A stretch of 64,000 nt of DNA from Solibacillus sp. R5-41. Lineage in GTDB: Bacteria > Bacillota > Bacilli > Bacillales_A > Planococcaceae. The notes beneath the pieces were generated by a model. That model was not told the origin of the DNA and ran no database searches. It saw only the letters and a list, made by a program, of their open reading frames with translations. Shown one piece after another: positions 27,793-38,212 of the stretch. The stretch is taken from assembly GCF_002736105.1 (NCBI RefSeq), contig NZ_CP024123.1, forward strand, positions 674,001 to 738,000. Reading direction: 5' to 3'. The position numbers and the translations under genes were made by a program. Position 1 is the stretch's first letter. The number at the start of each line of letters is the position of its first letter.

Positions 27793-30700
27793 GTGTCACT
27801 ACGCGTCATATCAGGAAGAGCAGGAACAGGAAAAACAGCATTTATTCATAACGAAATCGTGGAAGATCTAAAGGGAAATCCACTCGGGTCACCAATTTTT
27901 ATTATCGTCCCTGACCAAATGACCTTCTCAACGGAATATGAATTAACAAACAATTATGGACTTGAAGGTATTATGCGTGCTCAAGTAATGACGTTCAAAC
28001 GGTTAGCTTGGTTTGTTTTGCAAAAAGAAGGTGGCATTACAAAAGAGCGAATTGATGGGACAGGCTACCGCATGTTAATTCGCCGCATTTTAGAAGAACA
28101 TAAAGAAGAGTTTCTATTGTTCCGGCAAGCAGCAGGCAAACGAGGTTTTACAAAAGAAGTAGAGCAAATTTTAAAAGAGTTTAGCCAATATAATATTAAT
28201 GTATCAACAATTGAACCTCTAATTGATTCATTAAAGGAAAATGGAGCAAGTAAAATCCTCCTTCATAAAATGCATGATTTACAAATTATTTTAAAGCAAT
28301 TAAATGAACGAATTGGACTGGATTATGTGGATGGAGATGGTTATTTCCCACTGTTGATCGAGCGTATTCCAAAGATGGAAAGCTTGCGTGAAACTCATGT
28401 ATATTTGGACGGATTCGTATCATTTACAGGGCAAGAATTTACGATATTAAAGCAGCTTTTACTTTATTCGAAGCGCGTGACGGTTGTCTTACCATTTGAA
28501 AATGAACAGCTTGATAAATTAGAAGGTGCCGTATTTTACCGTGCAGCGATGTCCTATGAAAAATTACAACATGAACTTCATAAAATACAATTTGAACAAA
28601 ACATCGAAATTGAAGAAGAGCAACGAATTCATCTCGAAATGAATTATCGTTCGACAAATTCAGACCTTCATCAAATTGAACAAAATTTCCATGCCCCTTA
28701 TTTTACACCAATCCCTGCACAACATCATGTACAAGTCATAGAGGCTGCAAACCCTCGTGCAGAAGTGCAGGCAATTGCCCAGGAAATAAAACGTTTAGTT
28801 GTAGAGGAAGGAAAGCGATATAAGGATATTGGGATTATGTATCGCCAAGCAGATGTGTATGATGCGATTATTGCCACAACGTTCAAACAATACGAAATTC
28901 CGCTATTTTCTAATGAAAAACGTTCGATGTTGTATCATCCCTTAATTGAATTTAGTCGTTCTGTATTAGAGATTATTACGTCAAATTGGAAGTATGAACC
29001 GATTTTCCGTAGTGTAAAAACAGATTTGTATTTCGCTCAAAATGCGCAAATTGCAAAAATGCGAGATCAAGTAGATGTTTTGGAGAACTTTGTCATTGCC
29101 AAGGGGATTGTGCACGATCGCTGGTTTAATGAAGAAGTTTGGCATTATCGCCGCTTTAAATCACTTGAAAAAATCAATTCCATTCAAACAGAAGATGAAC
29201 TTAAACTTGAAAATCGTTTAAAAGAAGCACGAGATATTATTCGCGAGCCTGTATTTGCATTACAACAAAAATTAAAGCAAGCGAAAACAGGGCGTGAAAT
29301 TGTCGTTGCGCTCTATGAGTTTATGGATGAACTTGACGTATATAAAAAGCTTGTAAAAATGCAAGAAAAGGAAGAGCAGGCGAATGCACTTCATCAATCT
29401 TTTGAGCATGAGCAGGCATGGAATGGCTGGGTCCATATTTTAGAGCAATTTGACTTAATGTTTGGTAATAAAGAAATGACCGTGGAGGATGTCGCGCAAA
29501 TTTTAGATGAAGGGTTTGAGACACTTCAATTTTCAAGTGTTCCGCCAACTTTAGATGAAGTAACCGTTTCGACGCTTGAATTTTCTCGCTTTGATAATAT
29601 GCAGGCGATTTTCATTATAGGCGTTAATGATGGCGTGTATCCGATGCGCATGGATGCTGGGGGACTTTTATCCGATGATGAACGCGCAACGTTTGAAAAA
29701 TCAGATTTTGAGCTGGCACCGGGTGTGAAAAGTCGATTACTTCAAGAAAGTTTCCTATTTTACCGAGCTATTTCATCGCCGACGGACCAATTATACTTCA
29801 CTTTTTCAAGTGCTGATGAGGAAAGTAAAGGGAAGCTCCCTTCTTTGTATATTAACCGTTTGCATAAATTGTTCGAAGTTGAGACGGCGGATGGGGAAAA
29901 ACAAAAAACATTACTTCATAAACGTGTTGTCATTGATCCGCTCGAGGAATTAGATTCTGAACAAATTTTAAATTATTTACGTCATCCATCTCCAGCAGTC
30001 GGCTTTTTAATGACACAATTGAAAAAAGCTCAATTAGAGCAAAAGCCATTAACGGCGGAGTGGGGCGCATTACAAGCGTTTTATGAGCGTCAGCCAAAAT
30101 GGCAAGAGGTTTTAACGTTTGTCAGGAAGCCCCTTACTAAGGTAAATGAAGCAGAGCCATTGACGGAGGAAATGGCAACAAAATTGTACGGGGAAGATTT
30201 TTTAGCAAGTGTATCCCGCATTGAAAAGTTTTATAGCTGTCCGTATTCACATTTTGCTTCATACGGGTTGAAGTTGCAAGAACGTGCAGAATTTAAATTG
30301 GAAACGTTCGCAATGGGTGATCTATTTCATGAGGCAATTCGCAAAATTTTATCCGATAACGAGCAGCCAATTCCACTGAATAATTACCGTGCATGTTATC
30401 TACAAGCAGATGAAACGGTGACTAATTTAGTGAATTATTTCTCATACAGTATTTTGAAGAGTAGTCATCGGTTTGAATATATTAAAACAAAGCTAGTGAA
30501 AATTGTCGCGCGCACATTATTCGCGCTTATTAATCAAAGTGAGCTTTCCAAGTTTAGAGCGATTGCACACGAAAAACCTTTTGGAAAACGCGATGATAAA
30601 AACGCAGAAAAGGATGACCAAAATCCATTAAAGCCATTAGAAATTGAACTTGAAAATAATCGTAAAATGTATGTGCGCGGGCAAATTGACCGAATTGATG

Positions 30701-31413
30701 CATATAAAGATGCAGAAAATTTATATTTACGTGTTATTGATTATAAATCCAGCGGTCGAAAATTGGATTTTACAGAAGTGTATAACGGCATTTCGATGCA
30801 ATTATTAACGTATTTAGATGTTGCGTTACAAAATGTACCGATTTTAGCTAAGGAAAGTAAGTTTGTCAGTGATTTATCAGAGCTTGAAAATATTATTGTA
30901 CAAGCAGCTGGTATGTTCTATTTACATGTGCATAATCCACTCATTCAAACTGAAGATTATACGGAGCTTGAAAAAATTGAAGGGTTGCGTCAAGAAAAGT
31001 TTAAATTGAGTGGCTATATGTTGAAAGACGTGGAAGTTGCGCAATTAATGGATACGTCATTGCAACCGAGCACAACGTCTATTATCGTACCGGCTGCATT
31101 TAAAAAGGATGAAAATCTTGAATTTAATGGGCGCTCATCAAAAGTGATTGAGCCGCAAAATATGGAAAATCTTCAGCAATTTGTTCATCACAAATTACGT
31201 GATGCAGGCAATGAAATTTATCGTGGAAACACGGAAATAAAGCCCTATAGTTTGAGCAATCATACAGCATGTACGTTTTGTAACTATAAATCCGTTTGTC
31301 AATTTGATCAGGCAGAAGCGGGAAATCGTTTCAATGAATTGAAAAAGCAATCGGAGCAGGAAGTATTTGAAAATATTGAAAAGGTGGTATGTATGCATGA
31401 TGATTCCAACTAA
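27793..31413 (+). CDS. addB: ATP-dependent helicase/deoxyribonuclease subunit B (AddB)
   Basis: AddB pairs with AddA to resect double-strand breaks and to recognise Chi. The 1206-residue protein has a Walker A (GRAGTGKT, residues 8-15) and the PDQMTF segment. The C-terminal nuclease domain has an iron-sulfur staple: a first cysteine in FYSCPYSHFASYGL and a C-terminal trio in CTFCNYKSVCQFD. The nuclease active site includes VIDYKSSGRKLD, followed by QLLTYLD. I chose GTG 27793 with GAGGTGGGG upstream. Its end overlaps addA by 17 bp. Order addB-addA is as in Bacillus. Confidence 0.95.
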   Translation: MSLRVISGRAGTGKTAFIHNEIVEDLKGNPLGSPIFIIVPDQMTFSTEYELTNNYGLEGIMRAQVMTFKRLAWFVLQKEGGITKERIDGTGYRMLIRRILEEHKEEFLLFRQAAGKRGFTKEVEQILKEFSQYNINVSTIEPLIDSLKENGASKILLHKMHDLQIILKQLNERIGLDYVDGDGYFPLLIERIPKMESLRETHVYLDGFVSFTGQEFTILKQLLLYSKRVTVVLPFENEQLDKLEGAVFYRAAMSYEKLQHELHKIQFEQNIEIEEEQRIHLEMNYRSTNSDLHQIEQNFHAPYFTPIPAQHHVQVIEAANPRAEVQAIAQEIKRLVVEEGKRYKDIGIMYRQADVYDAIIATTFKQYEIPLFSNEKRSMLYHPLIEFSRSVLEIITSNWKYEPIFRSVKTDLYFAQNAQIAKMRDQVDVLENFVIAKGIVHDRWFNEEVWHYRRFKSLEKINSIQTEDELKLENRLKEARDIIREPVFALQQKLKQAKTGREIVVALYEFMDELDVYKKLVKMQEKEEQANALHQSFEHEQAWNGWVHILEQFDLMFGNKEMTVEDVAQILDEGFETLQFSSVPPTLDEVTVSTLEFSRFDNMQAIFIIGVNDGVYPMRMDAGGLLSDDERATFEKSDFELAPGVKSRLLQESFLFYRAISSPTDQLYFTFSSADEESKGKLPSLYINRLHKLFEVETADGEKQKTLLHKRVVIDPLEELDSEQILNYLRHPSPAVGFLMTQLKKAQLEQKPLTAEWGALQAFYERQPKWQEVLTFVRKPLTKVNEAEPLTEEMATKLYGEDFLASVSRIEKFYSCPYSHFASYGLKLQERAEFKLETFAMGDLFHEAIRKILSDNEQPIPLNNYRACYLQADETVTNLVNYFSYSILKSSHRFEYIKTKLVKIVARTLFALINQSELSKFRAIAHEKPFGKRDDKNAEKDDQNPLKPLEIELENNRKMYVRGQIDRIDAYKDAENLYLRVIDYKSSGRKLDFTEVYNGISMQLLTYLDVALQNVPILAKESKFVSDLSELENIIVQAAGMFYLHVHNPLIQTEDYTELEKIEGLRQEKFKLSGYMLKDVEVAQLMDTSLQPSTTSIIVPAAFKKDENLEFNGRSSKVIEPQNMENLQQFVHHKLRDAGNEIYRGNTEIKPYSLSNHTACTFCNYKSVCQFDQAEAGNRFNELKKQSEQEVFENIEKVVCMHDDSN

Positions 31414-34400
31414 ACCGAAAAATGTTCAATGGACAGATGTACAGTGGAAAGCCATCTATGCATCAGGTCATGATATTTTAGTATCGGCAGCGGCAGGGTC
31501 AGGGAAAACCGCTGTATTAATTGAACGCCTCATTCAAAAGATTTTAGCGCCAGAAGATCGTCGTATTGATGTGGATGAATTATTAGTCGTTACTTTTACA
31601 AATGCTTCGGCAGCTGAAATGCGTAATCGGATGGCAGAGGCACTGGAAAAATCGATTGCACAAGATCCACAAAATGCTTTTTTACGTCGTCAGCTTAGCT
31701 TATTAAATAAAGCACAAATTTCGACGTTGCACTCTTTTTGCCTAACAATTTGTCGTGAATATGCGTATACAATCGATTTAGATCCAGGTTTTCGTTTAGC
31801 AAGTACAGAAGAAGCGGCATTGTTACAAGATGATGTGTTAATGGATGTACTAGAAAAAGCGTATCGCGGAGATATGGCTCATTTATTTACTAAGGAAGAG
31901 TTGTATACGCTTGTTGATAGTTTTGCTACGGACCGCAGTGACCAAGCAATCGAAAAGCTATTGCAAGAAATGTATAAAGTGTCGCGTGTACAGCCTGACC
32001 CGTATGAATGGTTACGCGCATTACCTATGAAATATGACATTGATGAACAATTGCCGATTGATGATTTACTAATTGCACAGGAAATTCGACCGATGATTGT
32101 TGCAAACTTGAAAGAAGTGGTGGCGCGCCTTGAAAAAGGGTTCCAAATTGTTTCTGTACAGCCAGCACTCCAAAAAAATGAAGCCCTTTTTGCAATTGAA
32201 TACGGGGCAGCAAAGCAAGTGCTTGAAGCGATGGATAGTGGTACATGGGAGGAAGCGTATGCATTAATGCCACTTATTAAATTTGACCGGATTAAGCCTG
32301 TTGGGAAAAAAGATACGGAAGAGGATCAGCGTTTTTATAGCATCGCGAAAGGGTACCGTGATCAGGCAAAGGATATGCTTGCAACTTTATCAGAAACGTT
32401 TTTTGCCCGTCATCCGAAACTGTATGTGAAAGAAATGGCAGAAACGAAGCCGATTATGGAAACGCTCGTCAAATTAACGATTGAATTTAGCGAAGCATTC
32501 AAACAAGCAAAACAGGATCGTGGGCTACTCGATTTCTCGGATTTAGAACATTATGCGTTAGAAATTTTATCGCATGCCGAAATCAAAACGATGCCACCAA
32601 CGCCGTCTGAAGTAGCAATGAATTTTAAGGAACGCTTTAAGGAAGTGCTTGTGGATGAGTACCAGGATGTGAATCGACTTCAAGAAACGATTTTACAGCT
32701 TGTGAAAAGTGGAGATGAGGCAGATGGTAACTTGTTTATGGTCGGCGATGTAAAACAGAGTATTTATGCGTTCCGATTAGCCGAGCCGCGGTTATTCCTT
32801 GAAAAATATAAGCGATTTGATGAAAATCCAATCAATAACGGTATGAAAATCGATTTAAATGCGAATTTCCGAAGTCGTTCTGAAGTATTAGCCGGCACAA
32901 ATTATGTGTTTGAGCAAATTATGGACGAAGAAGTTGGCGAGATTCAATATGATGAACAAGCAAAATTAAAGTTTGGCGCAAGCTATGATGAGCAGCAAGT
33001 TCCGGTTGAGCTTGTTTTATTAGAGGGCGATTCGAAGCTGCAAACTGTTTTAAATTCAGATGGTAACGGTGACGAAGAGGAAAGTATTAGCTCGGCGCAA
33101 CAGGAGGCCCGCTATATTATTATGCGGATTCAAGAAATGGTCAGAGGCGGGGCACAAGTATATAACCCAAAAACAAAATCAACGCGTCCGATCAGTTACA
33201 GAGATATAGTCGTGCTCATGCGGTCACGTACTTGGTATGCGACGTTTGCTGAGGAATTTAAGATGGCGGGATTACCACTTTATGCCGAAACAGATGGCGG
33301 TTATTTTGAATCATTGGAAGTCATGATTATGCTGAATACGTTAAAAGTAATCGATAATCCGTATCAGGATATCCCGTTGGCATCTGTTTTACGCGCGCCT
33401 TTCATCGGTCTAACCGAAAACGAGCTTGCGGCCATTCGTTTAATTAATGGGAAAGTGCCATTTTATGAAGCGCTTAAGCAATATATGGTCAATGCATCTG
33501 GTGAAATGGCGATTGCAACCGAGCAAAAATTGCAAAAGTTCTTAACGCTACATGAAAAATGGCGCAATTTTTCCCGTCACGGCTCGCTTGCAGACTTAAT
33601 TTGGCAAGTGTATTTAGATACGAGTTACTTTGAAATGGTCGGGGCAATGGTGAACGGGAAACAGCGTCAAGCAAATTTACGCGCGCTTCATGACCGTGCA
33701 CTTAGCTATGAAAAAACATCCTTCCGTGGGTTATTCCGTTTTTTACGATTTATCGACCGTATGCATTCGCGCGGGGATGATTTAGGGATTGCCAAATCAA
33801 TCGGAGAAGCCGATGATGTTGTCACGCTATTAACAATTCATAAATCAAAGGGCTTGGAATATCCAGTCGTTTTCGTGGCGGGGATGAGTCGTGGATTTAA
33901 TACGAAAGATTTAGGGAACCGCTACATTTTTGACCAAGAATTTGGACTTGCTATTAAGTCTGTCAACCCAGATTTAAACGTCATGTCAACGTCACTGCCA
34001 CATTTATATGTGAAGGAAAAGAAGCTTGCCAAAATGAAGGCAGAGGAAATGCGCATTCTTTATGTGGCAATGACTCGTGCAAAAGAGCAGTTAATTTTAG
34101 TTGGTTCCATTAAAGATTGGGAAAAGCAAAAAGATGAATGGTCATTTTATCAGGAGTTAGAGGAAACTGTATTGCCGAGTTATACTCGATCGAAGGCGAA
34201 TCATTATTTAAGTTGGGTTGGACCAGCTGTTGCAAGGCATCAGGACTTTTTATTTGCACAATATGGTAAACAAAAGGAAGCAACTCATGCAGCGCAGTGG
34301 TTTGTAAATATCATTTCAAATGAAGCGTTTTTAGCGGCGGCAACAGAGGAAGAAACGATTCAGACAGAGCAGGTAGAGCAAGTTGATGAATCTCTCGTGG

Positions 34401-35116
34401 ATTTATTAACGCACCGCTTTTTATCGACGTATCCATATGAACATGCAGTGACGAAAAAATCAAAAACTTCCGTTAGTGAATTAAAGCGATTAGAAAGCCT
34501 TCAACGAATGGAAGAAGAGCAAGTTTATAATTCGAACGCAGTAAACTATGTTAAGGCGGCTGTTCCGAGCTTTATGTTAAAGAAAAAGGAACGTAAGCTG
34601 TCAGCAACAGAAGTCGGTACAGCAGTTCATGCGGTGATGCAGCATATACCACAGGAAGGCTTTCAAACGTTGACAGAAACTACAGATTTTATTCAATCAC
34701 TCGTGACGCGCCAATTACTACAACAAATTGAAGCTGATGCAATAGAGGTAGAAAAGATTCTCGCCTTCTTCCAGACGGATGTTGGTCAGCGCTTTAAGCA
34801 TGCCAAGCAAACTTTACGTGAAGTGCCATTTACATGGAGTCTCAAAGATGCCGAGGGTGATGCACAAATTATTCAAGGGGTGATTGACTGTCTTTTTGAA
34901 GATGAATTTGGCCAATGGGTGTTACTTGACTATAAAACGGATCGTATTGAAAGTGGAATATTAGACGATTTGGAGAAAATTAAACAAAAAATGACAAAAA
35001 CATATCACATTCAATTAAACTATTATCAACAAGCTATTGAATCCATTAAACATGTCAAAGTAAGTGAACGTTTATTGTATTTATATAGTATTGGGAAAGA
35101 AGTGAAAATTGATTAG
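31397..35116 (+). CDS. addA: ATP-dependent helicase/nuclease subunit A (AddA)
   Basis: AddA is the UvrD-type helicase and second nuclease of the AddAB recombination complex. The 1239-residue protein has Walker A (AAAGSGKT, residues 31-38), helicase motifs (LLVVTFTNASAAEMRNRM, VDEYQDVN, VGDVKQSIYAFR, LTIHKSKGLEYPVVF, LYVAMTRAKEQL) and a C-terminal RecB-type nuclease domain with VLLDYKTD and a QLNYYQQAI helix. ATG 31397 (or the adjacent ATG 31400) follows AAGGTGG inside addB, so the two subunits are translationally coupled. Confidence 0.97.
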   Translation: MMIPTKPKNVQWTDVQWKAIYASGHDILVSAAAGSGKTAVLIERLIQKILAPEDRRIDVDELLVVTFTNASAAEMRNRMAEALEKSIAQDPQNAFLRRQLSLLNKAQISTLHSFCLTICREYAYTIDLDPGFRLASTEEAALLQDDVLMDVLEKAYRGDMAHLFTKEELYTLVDSFATDRSDQAIEKLLQEMYKVSRVQPDPYEWLRALPMKYDIDEQLPIDDLLIAQEIRPMIVANLKEVVARLEKGFQIVSVQPALQKNEALFAIEYGAAKQVLEAMDSGTWEEAYALMPLIKFDRIKPVGKKDTEEDQRFYSIAKGYRDQAKDMLATLSETFFARHPKLYVKEMAETKPIMETLVKLTIEFSEAFKQAKQDRGLLDFSDLEHYALEILSHAEIKTMPPTPSEVAMNFKERFKEVLVDEYQDVNRLQETILQLVKSGDEADGNLFMVGDVKQSIYAFRLAEPRLFLEKYKRFDENPINNGMKIDLNANFRSRSEVLAGTNYVFEQIMDEEVGEIQYDEQAKLKFGASYDEQQVPVELVLLEGDSKLQTVLNSDGNGDEEESISSAQQEARYIIMRIQEMVRGGAQVYNPKTKSTRPISYRDIVVLMRSRTWYATFAEEFKMAGLPLYAETDGGYFESLEVMIMLNTLKVIDNPYQDIPLASVLRAPFIGLTENELAAIRLINGKVPFYEALKQYMVNASGEMAIATEQKLQKFLTLHEKWRNFSRHGSLADLIWQVYLDTSYFEMVGAMVNGKQRQANLRALHDRALSYEKTSFRGLFRFLRFIDRMHSRGDDLGIAKSIGEADDVVTLLTIHKSKGLEYPVVFVAGMSRGFNTKDLGNRYIFDQEFGLAIKSVNPDLNVMSTSLPHLYVKEKKLAKMKAEEMRILYVAMTRAKEQLILVGSIKDWEKQKDEWSFYQELEETVLPSYTRSKANHYLSWVGPAVARHQDFLFAQYGKQKEATHAAQWFVNIISNEAFLAAATEEETIQTEQVEQVDESLVDLLTHRFLSTYPYEHAVTKKSKTSVSELKRLESLQRMEEEQVYNSNAVNYVKAAVPSFMLKKKERKLSATEVGTAVHAVMQHIPQEGFQTLTETTDFIQSLVTRQLLQQIEADAIEVEKILAFFQTDVGQRFKHAKQTLREVPFTWSLKDAEGDAQIIQGVIDCLFEDEFGQWVLLDYKTDRIESGILDDLEKIKQKMTKTYHIQLNYYQQAIESIKHVKVSERLLYLYSIGKEVKID

Positions 35117-35128
35117 GGGGGATGTTTT

Positions 35129-36304
35129 GTGAACTTTCGACCAGTTGGTACGCAGGATCGAGTAGCCACGCTTGATATTTTACGTGGCTTTAGCTTACTC
35201 GGTATTTTATTAGTAAATATGTTCGGCTTTTATTTGCCAATGCCTCATATTATGGGATTGGAAAATTGGTTTACTGAAGCACAGGATATCATTTTACAGC
35301 AAATTTTAGATATTTATGTACAAAGTAGTTTTTATCCGTTATTTTCTATACTATTCGGGTATGGTTTAGCAATGCAGTTTTTAAAAGCGAAAGAATATGA
35401 CACAAACTTTTATAAATTTGCACCGAAACGATTAGCAATTTTGTTTAGTATTGGTATGCTCCACGCATTTCTAATTTGGTGGGGAGATATTTTAGCGATG
35501 TATGCATTTTGCGGCGTCTTTTTAGTTGCACTTATGCGCCTACCTGCAAAATGGTTACTGTTCACGGCAATTATCGTGAACGGATTATACCAAAGTGCCA
35601 TTTTAAGCTTGTACTCTCTTGGTGGTATGTTCAATCAAATGATGGGCGATTCATCGGTAAATATTACCGCGATTCAAAACGCAATTACAGCATATGGTGT
35701 CGGAACATGGGCGGATGCTTTTATGCAACGGTTAGATGACTTAGCCATTCAAATGAGTTCGGCGATGTGGATTTCTTCCTTGTTCACCATATTACCTTAT
35801 ATGCTCATTGGTGCGGCATTTGCGAAGTGGAAATTGATTGAACGTGCAAAAGAAAAGCTTGTCACTTGGTTTATTCTAGCGGTTTTTGGTTTGGGTGTGG
35901 GTATTTATTTAAAGAGTCTCCCGATTGCATCTGCTCAAACATATGGTTATGAATATTTACAAGTGTTTGTGGGGGGGCCTATATTAGCGTTAGGTTATAT
36001 CGCGGTCATCGTATTAATTTGTTTACTTCCGATTGCCGTAAAAGTTTTAACGCCAATTGCTAAAGCTGGAAGAATGTCTATGACTCTTTATTTAATGCAA
36101 TCTATCGTTTGTACGATAATATTTTATAATTGGGGCTTCGGTTTATATGGGAAAGTGGATGTCCAAATGGGCATTTACATCGCAATCGCCCTATTTATCG
36201 TTCAAATATTGTTTGCAGAGCTTTGGTTTTCTAAATTTAAGCAAGGCCCAGTTGAAGCAATGATCAAAAAATTAACTTATGGTAAAATATTATCAGAAAA
36301 GTAA
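35129..36304 (+). CDS. DUF418-family integral membrane protein
   Basis: This is a 391-residue multi-helix membrane protein. The N-terminus (RVATLDILRGFSLLGILLVNM) is the hallmark of the DUF418/YeiB family, related to acyltransferase-3-like membrane proteins. The C-terminal half (GRMSMTLYLMQSIVCTIIFY...GLYG) carries the DUF418 motif with its conserved Gly-Arg-Met-Ser segment. Its substrate is unknown. GTG 35129 has AGGGGGGAT upstream. It starts only 12 bp after addA, so it is probably part of that transcript, although a repair function is not implied. Confidence 0.85.
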   Translation: MNFRPVGTQDRVATLDILRGFSLLGILLVNMFGFYLPMPHIMGLENWFTEAQDIILQQILDIYVQSSFYPLFSILFGYGLAMQFLKAKEYDTNFYKFAPKRLAILFSIGMLHAFLIWWGDILAMYAFCGVFLVALMRLPAKWLLFTAIIVNGLYQSAILSLYSLGGMFNQMMGDSSVNITAIQNAITAYGVGTWADAFMQRLDDLAIQMSSAMWISSLFTILPYMLIGAAFAKWKLIERAKEKLVTWFILAVFGLGVGIYLKSLPIASAQTYGYEYLQVFVGGPILALGYIAVIVLICLLPIAVKVLTPIAKAGRMSMTLYLMQSIVCTIIFYNWGFGLYGKVDVQMGIYIAIALFIVQILFAELWFSKFKQGPVEAMIKKLTYGKILSEK

Positions 36305-36360
36305 GGTAATTCGTTCAGCTTTGATGTATCATGTAGAAAAAAGAAGGAGCTCCTCACATT

Positions 36361-37263
36361 ATGAAATTGTTATCTTTCAAATTAAATGGACAAGTAAAGT
36401 TCGGCCCAAAAGTTAAAAAGGAAGAAGCGGTATGGGATGTTATTGAAATTCAAAAACAATTAAATATACTACCTTCGTTTCCTGAAACAATTATTGATGG
36501 TGTTGCATTAGGCTTTGATTTTGTAGAGCAAGCTCGCAAATTAGTAGATGCTGCACAAAAAGCTGAAAATGGTGCTCAATTTAAATTTGCATTTTCAGAA
36601 ATCGAGTGGCTTTCTCCAATCCCACGTACACCGAAAAATATTTTATGTGTGGGTAAAAACTACAATGAGCACGCAATAGAAATGGGTGCAGAGCAAGCAC
36701 CAGAAGATATTATGATTTTCACAAAGTCACCTACTGCGATTTCAGCGGATGAAACAACATTACCTGTGCATGCAGATAAAACGGACGCTCTTGATTATGA
36801 AGGGGAGCTAGCTGTTGTAATTGGAAAACGCGGGAAAGATATTCCTAAAGGGATGGCATTTGATTATATTTTTGGTTATACAATTGCCAATGATATTACT
36901 TCACGCGACCTTCAACAAAAACATAAGCAATTTTTCTTAGGGAAAAGCTTAGAAGGTAGCTGTCCAATGGGGCCATATTTAGTGACAAAGGATGAAATTC
37001 CAGACCCACATGCCCTGTCAATTGTGACGAAAGTAAATGGTGCTGTGCGTCAAAATGGTTCGACAAAGGATATGATGTTTAGTGTGGCAGATATTATTGC
37101 GATTTTATCGAAACATGTAACATTAGAACCAGGAGATGTTATTTTAACAGGTACGCCTGCTGGGGTTGGCAAAGGAATGAATCCACCAACGTTTTTAAAA
37201 GCTGGCGATGAAGTAAAGATTTCAATTGAAGGAATCGGCACATTAGCGAATCGCTTCGCATGA
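36361..37263 (+). CDS. yisK: Fumarylacetoacetate-hydrolase-family protein YisK
   Basis: This 300-residue enzyme is of the FAH superfamily. The catalytic-fold markers are CVGKNYNEHAIEMG (about 97-110), the metal-binding Glu/Asp set in LDYEGELAVVIGKRG (about 142-156), SRDLQQKHKQFFLGKS and the closing ILTGTPAGVGKGM. In B. subtilis YisK has the same length, has been described as an oxaloacetate decarboxylase, and is encoded next to yisL, as here. Cytoplasmic. ATG 36361 has AAGGAG upstream. Confidence 0.88.
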   Translation: MKLLSFKLNGQVKFGPKVKKEEAVWDVIEIQKQLNILPSFPETIIDGVALGFDFVEQARKLVDAAQKAENGAQFKFAFSEIEWLSPIPRTPKNILCVGKNYNEHAIEMGAEQAPEDIMIFTKSPTAISADETTLPVHADKTDALDYEGELAVVIGKRGKDIPKGMAFDYIFGYTIANDITSRDLQQKHKQFFLGKSLEGSCPMGPYLVTKDEIPDPHALSIVTKVNGAVRQNGSTKDMMFSVADIIAILSKHVTLEPGDVILTGTPAGVGKGMNPPTFLKAGDEVKISIEGIGTLANRFA

Positions 37264-37313
37264 TTTTTTTTACTTGAATATGAATGTGATAGATTCACAA
37301 AATTCCAAATAGC

Positions 37314-37358
37314 AAGGACGTAACCCGCTTAATTATTGCGCAGGTTATGTCCTTTTGT
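37314..37358 (+). terminator. Intrinsic terminator after yisK
   Basis: A 12-bp stem (AAGGACGTAACC with GGTTATGTCCTT, one G-T pair) is followed by TTTT-type sequence. Confidence 0.8.
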
Positions 37359-37461
37359 ATGTGTGAGGATGGAACTAAGTTAAGCCAATTCATTGAATTT
37401 GCACGCGCTTACATGGTAGGATATTGCATGTAGAGAAAAAATAGAAAAGGTGGAAATATAC

Positions 37462-37830
37462 ATGAGTTTTTTAACTAGTACTACACATCTGCATATTAAA
37501 ACATGGGTAATTGCTTTAGTACTCTTCTTTATTGCAGCATTATCAAGCAAAAAATTAACAGGTGTACATATGGGTTTACGTGCGGTGTACATTTTACTTA
37601 TCATTACTGGCGGTGCATTATTCTTAGAATGGCGTGACAAAATCGCTGAGAGTGGCATGAACTATGATATGAAAGTACTTTTTGGTATTTTAATTATCGG
37701 TTTCATGGAAATGATCTTAGTACGTAAAAACAAAGGCAAATCGGTTAACGTACTTTGGGTGTTATTCGCAATTGCTTTAGCAATTACATTATACTTAGGC
37801 TTAAGCACAGGAATCGGTATGAATTTCTAA
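37462..37830 (+). CDS. yisL: YisL-like UPF0344 membrane protein
   Basis: This is a 122-residue protein with four predicted transmembrane helices (about 12-32, 40-60, 67-88, 94-116) and the family pattern T-H-L-H-I-K-T-W near the start. UPF0344 proteins such as B. subtilis YisL are conserved in Bacillota, but their role is unknown. ATG 37462 has AAAGGTGG upstream, which is preferred over ATG 37450. It has its own promoter region after the yisK terminator and its own terminator downstream. Confidence 0.85.
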   Translation: MSFLTSTTHLHIKTWVIALVLFFIAALSSKKLTGVHMGLRAVYILLIITGGALFLEWRDKIAESGMNYDMKVLFGILIIGFMEMILVRKNKGKSVNVLWVLFAIALAITLYLGLSTGIGMNF

Positions 37831-37843
37831 TATTAAATGAAAC

Positions 37844-37879
37844 AACCACTTCGGACTAGTAAGTTTGAAGTGGTTTTTG
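37844..37879 (+). terminator. Intrinsic terminator after yisL
   Basis: A nine-base-pair stem (AACCACTTC with GAAGTGGTT) is followed by TTT. Confidence 0.85.
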
Positions 37880-37884
37880 TTTGG

Positions 37885-38076
37885 ATTAACTTGCTTCAGC
37901 ATTCTTCTTCCATTCCTATAAGAGAGAGGGATGAATACCAACTATACCCTTAATTCAAAGGGGCAAACCTTGGCTGAGTCAAGTTAATGCCCCCGGCGGA
38001 TGTCACAGATTATTAGAGGGATTTTTCGAGCAAGCTCGAAAAAAATCTGGCCGCAATTACGCTGAGGTGTAATTGA
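37885..38076 (+). repeat. Family A repeat, copy A3 (internal deletion)
   Basis: It begins ATTAACTTGCTTCAGC six bases after the yisL terminator and ends AATTACGC...GTGTAATTGAT. The CCCCCGGCGGATGTCACAG core and the TTCGAGCAAGCTCGAA hairpin are intact. The central CTCAGGC hairpin and CCAAC/GTTGG hairpin are missing, as in copy A1. Confidence 0.87.
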
Positions 38077-38212
38077 TAGTAGAATTGTTAGAAATCCACA
38101 GTTTTGTCACGGATTTGTCGCAATTACTTGAAATATCTTTGGAAACATAGCGACCCATACACTTATTTTTGGTAAAATTACGATGGATTGTTTTGAAAGT
38201 GAGGGAATAACA